Positions 44,422-55,182 are shown, numbered from the stretch's first letter. The stretch: 64,000 nucleotides of DNA from Alphaproteobacteria bacterium (GCA_030148665.1 JASBSZ010000013.1:62001-126000), one strand, 5' to 3'. Notes: generated by a model from the sequence alone, not told the origin. A program made the numbers and translations.

Positions 44422-45354
44422 TCAGCCGCGCCGACGACGACGCCCGCCACGCCGGCCACGGGCGCCGGCCTCGACCTCGCCTTCGGCCAGGGGGGGCTTG
44501 TTGGCCTGGATCCAGGCGGCTCCGTTGGGGTCGTTGTCGGTCAGCAGGTTGGCCGCGCGCACGGCCATCATCTCGGCCTCGCGGGTGGGGTTCATGATGG
44601 CGCTGGTCATGCCGCTGGCAATCGCCATGGGCAGGAAGGCGGCGTTGATCGCGTGCCGGTTGGGCAGGCCAAAGCTGATATTCGAGGCCCCGCAGGTGGT
44701 GTTCACGCCCAGCTCGTTGCGCAGGCGCCGGACCAGTTCGAACACCTGCAGGCCGGCGGTGGCCATGGCGCCGATGGGCATGACCAGCGGATCGACCACG
44801 ATGTCATGGGCCGGAATGCCGTAATCGGCCGCGCGCTCGACAATCCGCTTGGCCACCTGAAAGCGCACTTCGGGATCTTCGGAAATGCCGCTGTCGTCAT
44901 TGCTGATCGCCACCACCGGCACGTTGTATTTCTTGACCAGCGGCAGGATGGCCTCGAGCCGTTCTTCCTCGCCGGTGACCGAGTTCAGCAGCGGCCGCCC
45001 TTCGCAGACCTCGAGCCCGGCCTCGAGCGCGGCGGGAACCGAGCTGTCGATGCACAGCGGCACATCGACCAGCGACTGCACCAGCTTGATGACCTCGCGC
45101 ATGAGCGGTGGCTCGGTCTCGTTCGGGTTGGGGTTGGAATTGTAGACCACACCCGCATTGATATCGAGCATGGTCGCCCCGGCGGCGACCTGTGCCAGCG
45201 CGTCGGCCTGAACGGTGCTGAAATCGCCCGCTTCCAGCTCGGCCGCCAGCTTCTTGCGGCCGGTGGGGTTGATGCGCTCGCCGATCACGCAAAAGGGCTG
45301 ATCAAAGCCGATGATCGCGGTTTTCGATTTCGATTCGACAATGGTTCGTGTCAT
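44422..45354 (-). CDS. methyltetrahydrofolate:corrinoid methyltransferase (folate domain of split methionine synthase type)
   Basis: A 310-residue pterin-binding TIM barrel homologous to the folate domain of MetH. VIGERINPTGRKK, MLDINAGVV, PLCIDSS, LLNSVTGEE and GASNISFGLPNRHAINAAF are the conserved strand ends. No B12- or homocysteine-binding domain is attached. Multi-polypeptide methionine synthases are known in Rhodobacteraceae, so it likely passes the methyl group of 5-methyl-THF to a separate corrinoid protein. The C-terminus ends in an unusual Gly/Arg tail (ARGRRGGRRRRRG). It is 12 bases downstream of the MetF-like gene. Confidence 0.88.
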   Translation of the reverse strand: MTRTIVESKSKTAIIGFDQPFCVIGERINPTGRKKLAAELEAGDFSTVQADALAQVAAGATMLDINAGVVYNSNPNPNETEPPLMREVIKLVQSLVDVPLCIDSSVPAALEAGLEVCEGRPLLNSVTGEEERLEAILPLVKKYNVPVVAISNDDSGISEDPEVRFQVAKRIVERAADYGIPAHDIVVDPLVMPIGAMATAGLQVFELVRRLRNELGVNTTCGASNISFGLPNRHAINAAFLPMAIASGMTSAIMNPTREAEMMAVRAANLLTDNDPNGAAWIQANKPPLAEGEVEAGARGRRGGRRRRRG

Positions 45355-45366
45355 CAGGCGTGGTCC

Positions 45367-46278
45367 TCAGTTCTGTTCCGGCCGGGTGGCGCTGTCGCCG
45401 CTATGGTCCCGGGTCCATTCGGTGGCGGCCTTGATACCCCCAAGCGGAAAGAAATGCACCCGTGAAATGTTGAATTCGGGATGGGCGGCCTTGTGCGCGG
45501 CGATGTCGTTCAGGAATTCGTCGGGGGTGAAGGGCAGCAGCAGCTTGCGCACGTCACGCGCGCGTTTCTGCAACACCCGCAGGCTGGGCCCGACGCCACA
45601 GGCAATGGCAAAGCGGATCAGGGTTTGCAGCTTGGCCGGACCCGCCACGCCGATATGGACGGGCAGGGTGATGCCTGCCTCGATCAGGCTGTCGGCCCAT
45701 TCGATGACCGGCGCGGATTCAAAGGCAAACTGGGTGACGATGGCCATTTCCAGCCCCTTGCGGCGGGCGAAATCCTGTTTCCAGCGCAGCGCGTCCAGCA
45801 AGATCTGCGGCGCGCCATCGGGGGCGACGTCGCGGTTGCCCTCGGGATGGCCGGCGACATGGATGCGGGTGAAATCGTCGAAAAGGCCGGTGTCCAGCAG
45901 CTCCATCGAATTGTCAAAGGCGCCCTGTGGCCGGCTGATGCCGCCCGCCAGCACCAGCGCCTGATCGACGCCCGCCTCTTGCCGGTAACGGTCGATCCAT
46001 TCGGTCAGCACGGCGCGGTCGCGGATCAGCCGGGCAGGGAAATGGGGCATGACGGCAAAGCCCTGTTGCGACAGGCGCCGGGCGGTTGCCAGCATGTCGT
46101 CAAACGGGGTGCCGTCGATATGGGCCAGATAGATGCGCGTGCCGGCGGGCAGCAGCGCCCGGAAATCGGCGACCTTCGCCGCCGTGCGCGGCATGACCTC
46201 GATCGAAAAGCCCCGCAAGAGGGCCTCGAGCGCGCCATTGCGCGGATATTGCCGTCTTTTCATTGCCACGACTGCCAT
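45367..46278 (-). CDS. metF: methylenetetrahydrofolate reductase (divergent MetF)
   Basis: A 303-residue MetF-type FAD TIM barrel. FSIEVMPRTAAKVADF replaces the usual SFEFFPP start, while the later GGISRPQGAF, VAGHPEGNRD and ITQFAFES-like IVTQFAFESAPVIEW match the family (GGDPP, YPExHP and TQFFFD blocks). It would reduce methylene-THF to 5-methyl-THF, the substrate of the methyltransferase encoded downstream. GGGAGG precedes the ATG. The divergence from standard MetF means cofactor preference is uncertain. Confidence 0.85.
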   Translation of the reverse strand: MAVVAMKRRQYPRNGALEALLRGFSIEVMPRTAAKVADFRALLPAGTRIYLAHIDGTPFDDMLATARRLSQQGFAVMPHFPARLIRDRAVLTEWIDRYRQEAGVDQALVLAGGISRPQGAFDNSMELLDTGLFDDFTRIHVAGHPEGNRDVAPDGAPQILLDALRWKQDFARRKGLEMAIVTQFAFESAPVIEWADSLIEAGITLPVHIGVAGPAKLQTLIRFAIACGVGPSLRVLQKRARDVRKLLLPFTPDEFLNDIAAHKAAHPEFNISRVHFFPLGGIKAATEWTRDHSGDSATRPEQN

Positions 46279-46350
46279 TTCCGGCCCTCCCTTGTGTCAC
46301 GTTTTGCCGCGAGTGGTCTTGCGGATCGGTGTTTTCCGAAAATCGGCATC

Positions 46351-46435
46351 CCGGATCGCCTGCGATCCGGTTCGCGCCCGACCCCGCCCCCCAGGGCGGG
46401 CGCGAAACGCCCACCCTCGGTGTCGGGCGCAAACC
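46351..46435. repeat. dispersed palindromic repeat, family B copy 4
   Basis: CCGGATCGC/GCGATCCGG, then TTCGCGCCCG/CGGGCGCGAA around a CCCCGCCCCCC centre, then ACGCCCACC. It is the reverse complement of copy 3 over nearly its full length. It occupies the 197-base gap between the Virulence_fact gene and metF. Confidence 0.8.
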
Positions 46436-46475
46436 TTTGTTGCGTCTGGCAGCGGTGATATGAAGCCTGCCTTCA

Positions 46476-46781
46476 TCATCCCTCGGCTTCTCGCCCCATG
46501 TTGTCGATCAATGCCTTCAGACGGGCATCGTCATATTCGGCCTCGATGCGCGCGGCCTGTGCGGCGGCGACGTCATGCGCCTCGCCCTCGGCCGTAAACG
46601 GCGCGGCGCGGCGCCACTCGGCAAGGTATGAATCGGTGTCGCGCGCGCCCGCCTTCATGGCTGCGCGGTCGATGGCCTTTTCAAACCGCTCGTTCAGCTG
46701 CACCTTGGCCGCGCGCCGTCCGCGGCCCACGATGACCTGGGCCGGGATGTCGCGCCAATATACGATCGTCACTTCCGCCAT
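46476..46781 (-). CDS. Virulence_fact-domain protein of unknown function
   Basis: A 101-residue protein starting MAEVTIVYWRDIPAQVIVGRG, the hallmark of the small Virulence_fact family, followed by a long helical segment (about 30-98) rich in Ala, Glu and Arg. The family name is historical and gives no function. The protein is first in a minus-strand group with metF and the folate methyltransferase. This gene order is familiar in related genomes, so a role in one-carbon or corrinoid chemistry is more likely than virulence. AAAGGAA precedes the ATG. Confidence 0.8.
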   Translation of the reverse strand: MAEVTIVYWRDIPAQVIVGRGRRAAKVQLNERFEKAIDRAAMKAGARDTDSYLAEWRRAAPFTAEGEAHDVAAAQAARIEAEYDDARLKALIDNMGREAEG

Positions 46782-47036
46782 CTGGCGATTCCTTTCCTCT
46801 TCAAGCGCCTTTCTATGGCGCGGTGCGCCCTTCACATGGGTGATTTTCGACATGGCGGCAAGTGGATGCGACCCCGTATAACCCCTGGCGGTGCGCAGGG
46901 CACGGGTTGCGGGCCGCAGCAAACCCGAAACGAGGTGATTGGCGGCTTGCGCGGTTGCGGCCGGCGGGCTACCCTTGAAACACGCCCGGTGGGCCCGCGT
47001 CACCCCGGCGTCACCCCGGCACAGCACGAAAGAGGC

Positions 47037-48158
47037 ATGATGTTTCCCAAACCCGTCGCATCGACATCCGAGGCCCCGGCAGATCCGGCCGACCTCTATG
47101 CCGCGCTGGATCTGGGCACCAACTCGTGCCGCATGCTGATTGCCCAGCCCCAGGGCAGCCAGTTCCATGTGGTCGACTCGTTTTCCCGCTCGGTTCAGCT
47201 GGGGCGCGGGCTGGAAAAGCACCGCTCGCTGTCGCGCGCCAGTATCGACCGCACCATTGCCGCGCTCAAGCTGTGCCGTCGCAAGCTGGAACTGCACAAG
47301 GTGCGTCACGCGCGCCTGGTTGCGACCGAGGCCTGCCGGCGCGCCACCAACGGGGCGGCCTTTCTGCGCCGGATCGAGCATGAAACCGGCCTGAAACTTG
47401 AGATCATCCGCCCCGAGGAAGAGGCCCGCCTTGCCGTCATCTCGTGCGCGCCTCTGGTATCGCGGCACACGACACAGCTGCTGGTCGTCGATATCGGCGG
47501 CGGCTCGACCGAGCTGGTCTGGATCGACCTGTCCAGGGTTGCGCCGCTGGAACGAGCCCGCGCCATCATGCGCATGCGCGGCCGGCTGTCCGACAGCCCC
47601 AAGGATACCCCCTTTCCGGGCGCCAAGGTGGTTGACTGGATATCTATTCCGCTGGGGGTGGCCACCCTCAAGGACCAGTTCGAGGATGTCGCCGACGAGG
47701 GCGCGCGCTTTGCCCTGATGTCGTGCCATTTCGAAGAGATGATGTGCGATTTCCTGCCCTATCAGACGGCCTGCGGGGGTGGCTGCGGCAAGACCGACAC
47801 CCCGCCACGGCGCGATTTCCAGATCATCGGCACCTCGGGCACGGTCACGACGGTTGCCGCCACGCATCTGGGGTTGCGCCGCTATGACCGCAACAAGGTG
47901 GATGGGCTGCGCATGACGTCCGAGCAGATCGACGCGGTCATCCGCCAGTATCTGGCGCTCGGCCCCGAGGGGCGCCGGCGCGATCCGCGCATCGGGCGCG
48001 ATCGTCAGGCGCTGATCCTGTCGGGTTCCGCGATCCTGCAGACCCTCATGCGCATCTGGCCGACCGACCGGCTGTCGGTTGCCGACCGCGGTCTGCGCGA
48101 GGGGCTGCTTTATGCGATGATGAGCGCCGACGGCGTGCTGGAAGACGGGCCGATCTGA
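47037..48158 (+). CDS. Ppx/GppA family phosphatase (exopolyphosphatase)
   Basis: A 373-residue ASKHA-fold enzyme. [14 protein letters not shown] is the first phosphate-binding loop, [11 protein letters not shown] the conserved middle block, and [14 protein letters not shown] the second nucleotide loop. Such enzymes degrade polyphosphate or pppGpp. It lacks the C-terminal HD domain of the E. coli proteins. Two ATGs (47037, 47040) follow AAAGAGG. It is two bases from rlmE, so the pair is an operon. The 255-base divergent region upstream contains two CGTCACCCCGG direct repeats (46998-47019). Confidence 0.9.
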   Translation: MMFPKPVASTSEAPADPADLYAALDLGTNSCRMLIAQPQGSQFHVVDSFSRSVQLGRGLEKHRSLSRASIDRTIAALKLCRRKLELHKVRHARLVATEACRRATNGAAFLRRIEHETGLKLEIIRPEEEARLAVISCAPLVSRHTTQLLVVDIGGGSTELVWIDLSRVAPLERARAIMRMRGRLSDSPKDTPFPGAKVVDWISIPLGVATLKDQFEDVADEGARFALMSCHFEEMMCDFLPYQTACGGGCGKTDTPPRRDFQIIGTSGTVTTVAATHLGLRRYDRNKVDGLRMTSEQIDAVIRQYLALGPEGRRRDPRIGRDRQALILSGSAILQTLMRIWPTDRLSVADRGLREGLLYAMMSADGVLEDGPI

Positions 48159-48160
48159 CC

Positions 48161-48889
48161 ATGAAACGTGTTCGCAATACCTCGGGCCGTGGACAGCGTG
48201 CCTTGCGCGTCCGCGTCAAGAGCGCCAAGGGACGCCGGCTGTCCTCGACGCTGTGGCTCGAACGCCAGCTGAACGACCCCTATGTTCAGCGCGCCCGCAA
48301 GGAGGGCTATCGCGGCCGCGCCGCCTACAAGATCATGGAGCTCGACGACAGGTACCGCTTTCTGGTGCCCGGCGCGCGGGTCGTCGATCTGGGATGCGCG
48401 CCGGGTGGCTGGCTGCAGGTGGCAGTGCCGCGCATCAACGCGCTGGGCGAAAGGAAGGGCAAGCGCCAGGGCCGGATCATCGGAATCGACCTGCAGGAGG
48501 TCGAGCCCGTGCCGGGGGCCGAAATTCACCTGCTGGATTTCATGGAGGAAGGCGCCGACGACAAGGTCAAGGCCTGGCTTGGCGGCAAGGCCGATGTGGT
48601 GATGTCCGACATGGCCGCCGCATCGAGCGGCCACAAGCAGACCGACCATCTGCGCATCATCGCGCTGTGCGAGGCCGCGGCCGAGCTGGCCTTTGATGTG
48701 CTGGACGAGGGGGGAACCTTTGTCGCCAAGGTGCTGGCCGGCGGCGCCGAGGGCGAGTTGCAGAAAACCCTGAAACGGCATTTTCGCAAGGTGGCAAATG
48801 TGAAACCCGACGCGAGCCGGGCAAACAGTTCGGAAAAATTTGTCGTGGCTACGGGGTTTCGCGGACAGGGCACGGACGATCAGGGTTAG
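48161..48889 (+). CDS. rlmE: 23S rRNA (uridine-2'-O-)-methyltransferase RlmE/FtsJ
   Basis: A 242-residue SAM-dependent methyltransferase that modifies U2552 of 23S rRNA (E. coli numbering). The SAM loop is [15 protein letters not shown], and the acidic motifs GIDLQEV and [19 protein letters not shown] carry the K-D-K-E tetrad residues. A basic N-terminal extension of about 30 residues ([19 protein letters not shown]) probably binds rRNA. It is coupled to the Ppx gene. Confidence 0.95.
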   Translation: MKRVRNTSGRGQRALRVRVKSAKGRRLSSTLWLERQLNDPYVQRARKEGYRGRAAYKIMELDDRYRFLVPGARVVDLGCAPGGWLQVAVPRINALGERKGKRQGRIIGIDLQEVEPVPGAEIHLLDFMEEGADDKVKAWLGGKADVVMSDMAAASSGHKQTDHLRIIALCEAAAELAFDVLDEGGTFVAKVLAGGAEGELQKTLKRHFRKVANVKPDASRANSSEKFVVATGFRGQGTDDQG

Positions 48890-48909
48890 AGCCCGGGGGG
48901 CGTGTCACG

Positions 48910-48925
48910 TTTGAGCCGGCTCAAA
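48910..48925. repeat. perfect 16-bp palindrome TTTGAGCC/GGCTCAAA
   Basis: The arms have no spacer. It lies 20 bases after the rlmE stop, followed by two TGGGGGCAGAGCC direct repeats (about 48935-48971). The 198-base gap before the TDT gene holds nothing else recognisable. Confidence 0.5.
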
Positions 48926-49087
48926 GGCGCCCCTGTGGGGGCAGAGCCACGGCTGCCCTGGGGGCAGAGCCCGATTCAAGGAACCTCGGAAACAGGGTAG
49001 CCGGAACTGCGGCAGATTGGCCGATGCCCTTGCAGCCGGATGCGTTTGCGCCGATATCATTGCGACATTTCCAGCAGGAGTCCCCTC

Positions 49088-50053
49088 ATGCGCAGCAGAC
49101 CCCCCCTCTGGCGGCAGACGCCGCCGGCCATCTTTCCCGTCGCCCTGGGCTTTACCGGGCTTGGCATCGCCTGGCGCGGCGCGGCGGCCGTCCTGCCCCT
49201 TTCCAGCGCCGTGGGCGATTTCCTGATGGGGCTGGCCGGGGCGTTCTACCTGTATTTCCTGGTGTCCTATCTGGCCAAGCTGATCGCGCGGCCCTCGGTC
49301 CTGCATGACGACCTCAAGACCCCGGCCGGACGCGCGGGCATTGCCGCGCTGGCCATGGTGCTGATGTTGCTGGGGCTGGTGCTGGATATAGCCGGTGGCA
49401 ATGGCGGGCCGGTGTGGCTGGCCGGTGTCGGGCTGCACATCGTGGCATCCCTGCTGGCGCTGGGCAGCCTGTTTTCCATGCCGCGCGAGGCACGCCTTGT
49501 CTCGCCGTTCCAACTGCTGACCTTTGTCGGTCTGATCGTTGCACCGGTTGCCGGCATTCGCCTGGGATATCGCGATCTCAGCCTGTGGTTGACCCTCTAT
49601 TCTCTGCTGCCCTTTGCGATCATCTCGGTCCTTTATGCACGCAAGCTGGTGCAGGCGCGCCCCGTGCCGCCGCTGCGGCCGCCGCTGGTGATCTTTCTTT
49701 CTCCGACAGGGCTGTTTGCCATTGCCTTTGCCCAACTTGGCATGCGCCTGGAGTTCGATCTGTTCTATGTCGTGTCGCTGGCGCTGGCCTTTGTCTTTCT
49801 GATTTGCGCGCGCTGGCTGACCGAGGGCGGTTTCGGGCCGACCTGGGGGTCGTTCACATTCCCGATTGCGGTATTTGCCAACATGAACGTCACTGCCGCG
49901 ACCACCGGAATGGTGCCGCTTTCATGGGCGCAGGCGGGTGTGATCATCGGGCTGGCCATCGGAACTCCCTTCATCCTGTATATCGTTTACAAGGCCGGGC
50001 AGTCCTTCATCCGGGGCGAGCTGACCAGAAAGAGCGGCGCCGGCATCGCCTGA
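49088..50053 (+). CDS. TDT-family (TehA/SLAC1-like) transporter
   Basis: A 321-residue protein with about ten membrane helices. PAIFPVALGFTGLGIAWRG is the opening of TehA/SLAC1-fold proteins, and GSFTFPIAVFANM-like sequence (WGSFTFPIAVFANMN) is the conserved late helix. Members include tellurite-resistance proteins, dicarboxylate transporters and anion channels, so the substrate is open. AGGAG precedes the ATG at 49088. It stands alone, 78 bases upstream of guaB. Confidence 0.82.
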   Translation: MRSRPPLWRQTPPAIFPVALGFTGLGIAWRGAAAVLPLSSAVGDFLMGLAGAFYLYFLVSYLAKLIARPSVLHDDLKTPAGRAGIAALAMVLMLLGLVLDIAGGNGGPVWLAGVGLHIVASLLALGSLFSMPREARLVSPFQLLTFVGLIVAPVAGIRLGYRDLSLWLTLYSLLPFAIISVLYARKLVQARPVPPLRPPLVIFLSPTGLFAIAFAQLGMRLEFDLFYVVSLALAFVFLICARWLTEGGFGPTWGSFTFPIAVFANMNVTAATTGMVPLSWAQAGVIIGLAIGTPFILYIVYKAGQSFIRGELTRKSGAGIA

Positions 50054-50095
50054 GGCCGCCTTTGCCCTTTCCTTTTCACCCCAGCCGTGAGATAG

Positions 50096-51589
<1,494 letters not shown>

Positions 51590-51631
51590 CCCCCGCGACC
51601 GCACGCGGGTACCGGGCGGGGGTTCCGGGGA

Positions 51632-52288
51632 TCATTTCTCGAACCGCCCCCGATCCGGCCCCCGATCCGGCTCTCGGTCGGGCGGAAGAACGCCGAGGCC
51701 GCGCAGATAGATGCCGATCCCGCTTTCCAGCAGGTCCTCGGGCGCATAGGGGGCATTGGCGCCCGGCTCTCCGCGGGCGAACAGTTCGACAACGCCGTGG
51801 CTCAGCGCCCAGACATGTTGTGTCACCATCGAGGCAGGCGGGCGTCTGCCCTCGGGCAGCTGTTCGAGCAACCGCGCGGCGGCGCGCTCCATCACCTCGC
51901 GCGCCCGAGCGCTCGCGCGCGCCAGATCGGGGTCGCGGTTCAGGTGCAGGCCGCTTTCGAACATGGCGATGTAATGGCCCGGATGCTTGCGCGCGAATGC
52001 CAGATAGGCCCGCCCCGTGGCCTCGAACGCCGCCAGGGCCGAGGGCTGGCCCCCGCGCCAGGCAAATTCCAGCAGGTCGGCAAAGATCTCGAACCCCTCG
52101 CGCGCGGCAGCGGCGATCATCTGTTCCTTGCCGGAAAAATGCCGATAGGGCGCGGCGGGCGATACCCCGGCCGCCTTGGCCGCCTCGGCCATGGTAAAGC
52201 CGTGCGGCCCCTTTTCCTCGATCAGCCGCAGCGTGGTATCGATCAGCGCCCGCCTGAGATTGCCGTGATGATAGCCCCGCTTAGCCAT
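51632..52288 (-). CDS. TetR-family transcriptional regulator
   Basis: A 218-residue regulator. The HTH is FTMAEAAKAAGVSPAAPYRHFSGKEQM at about residues 27-53, with a helical ligand domain behind it. The start [15 protein letters not shown] overlaps the hydrolase stop by eight bases, so it is the last gene of the metA-hydrolase-TetR unit. The C-terminus ends in a repetitive Pro/Asp/Arg stretch (DREPDRGPDRG). The target is unknown, possibly its own operon. Confidence 0.9.
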   Translation of the reverse strand: MAKRGYHHGNLRRALIDTTLRLIEEKGPHGFTMAEAAKAAGVSPAAPYRHFSGKEQMIAAAAREGFEIFADLLEFAWRGGQPSALAAFEATGRAYLAFARKHPGHYIAMFESGLHLNRDPDLARASARAREVMERAAARLLEQLPEGRRPPASMVTQHVWALSHGVVELFARGEPGANAPYAPEDLLESGIGIYLRGLGVLPPDREPDRGPDRGRFEK

Positions 52289-53249
52289 CGCCAGGTCCGG
52301 TTTCGGCCTGCGGGCGGCGGGCCGCCAGGCGCAGGGCTGCGGCCAGCACCTTGTCGGTGTGGGTGTTGTGGGGCATGTGGCCCACGCCATCCAGAAAGGT
52401 CAGGTCGATCCCCCTGATCTGATGGGCCAGCTTTTCGGTATGGATTTCGGCCGGCACGATCTGGTCGCGCGTTCCGTGTACGGCCTCGACCGGAATTTCG
52501 ATTTCGCGGTAATGGGGAACCATCGCCCGGATTTCATCCTTGAGCCCGGCCACCTGGGCGGCATTCACCCTCTGGGTCGTACGGCGCAGCGTCAGCCCGA
52601 TTCCCAGATGTTCGGGATAGCCCGCCGGCACCGGCTCGGGCGCAAAGACCGAGCGGATCGTCGCGCGCACCAGGCGCTCGGGCGGAAAGGCGGCAACCCA
52701 CAGCCGCAGGAGCGGCCCAGTCACGGGGTTCGCGTTGATGCGGTAAAGGGGGTCGAGCCCGCCGCTCCAGACATTGGAGGGCGCCGAAACCAGCAGCATC
52801 CCCAGCACGCTGTCGGGATGTTCCAGCGCCCATTTCAGCGCCACCGCGCCGCCATAGCTCTGGCCCAGCAGAAAGACCCGGTCGTAGCCCAGCTTGCGCA
52901 GCGCGTCGCGCAGCACGACAACCTGTTCGCGCAACCCGTTAGCGCAACGGGGCAGGGGCTCGGAATGGCCAAAGCCGGGGCGATCGACGGCGATCACGGT
53001 GAAATGTTCGGCCAGTGCCGGCGCCAGACGAAAGGTCATGTCGCGCAGATTGCCGCTGGCGCCGTGGATCAGCACGATCGGCGGGCCTTCGCCGGTGATC
53101 TGAAGGTGCAGCATACGTCCGTTGACGGCGCACATGCGCCCGCCCGGCGGCCAGTTGCGCCGGGCCTGTGCCTCGTTGCGCGCGGCACGCCACAGAAGGG
53201 CAGCAACCCCCAGCGCAACCAGCAGCGACAGGAACAGCGCGATCTTCAT
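52281..53249 (-). CDS. alpha/beta hydrolase with N-terminal membrane anchor
   Basis: A 322-residue protein. Residues 3-20 are hydrophobic and probably anchor it to the inner membrane. The hydrolase core has [12 protein letters not shown] (oxyanion), the nucleophile elbow [11 protein letters not shown], an Asp in GTRDQIVP, and His in [10 protein letters not shown]. The substrate is unknown. Its ATG overlaps the metA stop (ATGA) and its own stop overlaps the TetR start, so all three are coupled. Confidence 0.88.
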   Translation of the reverse strand: MKIALFLSLLVALGVAALLWRAARNEAQARRNWPPGGRMCAVNGRMLHLQITGEGPPIVLIHGASGNLRDMTFRLAPALAEHFTVIAVDRPGFGHSEPLPRCANGLREQVVVLRDALRKLGYDRVFLLGQSYGGAVALKWALEHPDSVLGMLLVSAPSNVWSGGLDPLYRINANPVTGPLLRLWVAAFPPERLVRATIRSVFAPEPVPAGYPEHLGIGLTLRRTTQRVNAAQVAGLKDEIRAMVPHYREIEIPVEAVHGTRDQIVPAEIHTEKLAHQIRGIDLTFLDGVGHMPHNTHTDKVLAAALRLAARRPQAETGPGDG

Positions 53250-54172
53250 GGTGTCGCAGCCCCGATCAGGTTCAGGTCGAACGGCGTGGTCTGATAAATC
53301 TGGTTGATCCAGTTGCCGTAAAGCAGATGCGCATGAGAGCGCCAGCGGTTTTCCGGCGGCTGGCTGGGGTCTTCATTGCGATAATAGTTGATCGGCACGT
53401 TGATCGGGGTGCCATTGGCGATATCGCGGTCATATTCCTGTTTCAGCGTGTCGGTATCATATTCGAAATGGTTGAAGATATAGAGCGCCCGATGCGCCCG
53501 ATCCTCGACCAGACAGGGGCCGACCTCGTCGCTGCCCAGCAGGGTGTCGAGGCCCTCGACCGCGTCGATCTCGTCCTGGCGCATTTCCGTCCAGCGGCTG
53601 ACGGGGATCACGAAATCATCGGAAAAGCCACGCAGATAGGGCGAGGCGGGCGCCAGGTTGCGGTGGCGGAAACAGCCGAACGCCTTGTGGTCGAGCATGT
53701 GTTTCTCGACCCCGTGGAAATGGTTGATCATGGCCATGCCACCCCAGCAGACGCCGAAGGTAGAATGCACATTGGTCTGCGTCCAGTCCATGACCTCCTG
53801 CATCTCGTCCCAATAGGTGACCTGCTCGAACGGCAGATGTTCGATCGGGGCGCCGGTGATGATGAGGCCGTCCAGCTTGCGGTGCTTGATCGACTGGAAG
53901 GAATGATAGAACGCCTCCATATGCGCGGGCGAGACATTGCGCGGCTTGTGCTCCGTCATGCGGATGAGGGTAAACTCGATCTGCAGCGGGGTCGCCCCGA
54001 TCAGGCGGGCGAACTGGGTTTCCGTCTGGATCTTTTTCGGCATCAGGTTCAGCAGCCCGATCTGCAGCGGGCGGATGTCCTGGCGCGCGGCCTGTTCGGG
54101 CGACATGACCATGACACCCTCGCGCTTGAGGATGTCATAGGCGGGCAGGTCTTGCGGAATCTTGATCGGCAT
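53246..54172 (-). CDS. metA: homoserine O-acetyltransferase (MetA family)
   Basis: A 308-residue class-I glutamine-amidotransferase-like enzyme acylating homoserine for methionine synthesis. The nucleophile is C142 in [10 protein letters not shown], and the His is in [11 protein letters not shown]. Residue 111 is Glu ([11 protein letters not shown]). In this family Gly111 favours succinyl-CoA and Glu111 favours acetyl-CoA, so acetyltransferase activity is predicted. Length and start [15 protein letters not shown] are standard. It is upstream of the hydrolase and TetR genes and 31 bases after the ATPase gene. Confidence 0.94.
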   Translation of the reverse strand: MPIKIPQDLPAYDILKREGVMVMSPEQAARQDIRPLQIGLLNLMPKKIQTETQFARLIGATPLQIEFTLIRMTEHKPRNVSPAHMEAFYHSFQSIKHRKLDGLIITGAPIEHLPFEQVTYWDEMQEVMDWTQTNVHSTFGVCWGGMAMINHFHGVEKHMLDHKAFGCFRHRNLAPASPYLRGFSDDFVIPVSRWTEMRQDEIDAVEGLDTLLGSDEVGPCLVEDRAHRALYIFNHFEYDTDTLKQEYDRDIANGTPINVPINYYRNEDPSQPPENRWRSHAHLLYGNWINQIYQTTPFDLNLIGAATP

Positions 54173-54203
54173 GGCGGTCTCGCGACGGTTGAGGAAACTT
54201 CAG

Positions 54204-55076
54204 TTAACCCTGCACGGCGCGGGCATCAAGGGCGCGGGCGATCAATGTGTCGAAATCCTCGGCGCTGCGCACCTGCGCGATATCGGCGGCTTCGACCGTG
54301 ACGCCCCAGTTTTCGGCCATCGCCCGATACAGCGGCTGGCGATGGTCAAGGCAGGCGCGATAGGCAAAACGCATGAAGTCGTCAGGATCCACCTGATCCT
54401 CGGCCACCCCCTTGCGGGCGCAATAATCCGCCCAGGTCCGTTCCAGAAAATCGGGGTTGAAATACATCGGCTTCGGGGCACTCTCGAAACGCGCGACCAG
54501 CTTGTCCACATGCTCGGGCCCGCCCCTGATCCAGACCATCAGCAGGTTTTCGGAAAGCGTTTTCAGAACCGGGTCATCGGGATCATCGGGGTCAACCACC
54601 TCGCAGATCGAGCCGCCGGAATCGCAGACGAAATTGTCGTATTCATACAGTTCGCGCGCGCGTTCGATGAAATGGGGCGTGTCCAGCAGGGCGTTGATTT
54701 CGGCGCTGCGGTGCTGGTCCTGCCGCTTGCGGTATTCGGCAAAAGGGATACCGCCACGCGCGGGGTCGCCCGGCTTGCCCAGATAGGTGGACAGCGGCGC
54801 GAGGTTGTCGAAGGTGATGTTCGAGGCGATATAGATCGAATCGCTGCGCAGCAGATGGGCCAGAAACGGGTTGCGCATGGCCTCGCGCTTGAAATTGTCG
54901 ACGATATGTTCGCCCATGTAACGCGTGCCGATACGGTAATCGACCGAATAGTGAAACCACCCGCCGCTTTCGCGCAGGATGTTGGAAACATGGGTCTTGC
55001 CCAGACCCGACATGCCGAACAGCAGGACATGCCTTGCCCGCGATTCGCGCCATGCGCTGGCGTCCTGATAGATCAT
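54204..55076 (-). CDS. P-loop ATPase/kinase-like protein of unknown function
   Basis: A 290-residue protein with Walker A at residues 21-28 (GMSGLGKT) preceded by hydrophobic HVLLF. A long acidic region contains VVDPDDPDDPV at about 162-172. No HTH, sensor or AAA+ second-region signature was seen. The segment order (P-loop, then an insertion with CDSGGSICEV) suggests a nucleotide-kinase-like enzyme. It is first in the minus-strand group with metA, 31 bases apart. The function is not known to me. Confidence 0.7.
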   Translation of the reverse strand: MIYQDASAWRESRARHVLLFGMSGLGKTHVSNILRESGGWFHYSVDYRIGTRYMGEHIVDNFKREAMRNPFLAHLLRSDSIYIASNITFDNLAPLSTYLGKPGDPARGGIPFAEYRKRQDQHRSAEINALLDTPHFIERARELYEYDNFVCDSGGSICEVVDPDDPDDPVLKTLSENLLMVWIRGGPEHVDKLVARFESAPKPMYFNPDFLERTWADYCARKGVAEDQVDPDDFMRFAYRACLDHRQPLYRAMAENWGVTVEAADIAQVRSAEDFDTLIARALDARAVQG

Positions 55077-55182
55077 TTTCGTCGCTCCGTCGCGGCAACC
55101 TGTCCCTTGTTAACGCCAAGGCGAAGCGCTTGGAAGGGGTCTGTTCCGTACGGTCAGGGCCAGCCCGGCCTGCGACGCCTTG

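Noticed and set aside
46476-47867. 463-codon frame extending the Virulence_fact protein
   Set aside because: The family's standard start MAEVTIVYW with a ribosome-binding site is at 46781, and the extension is antisense to the Ppx/GppA gene.
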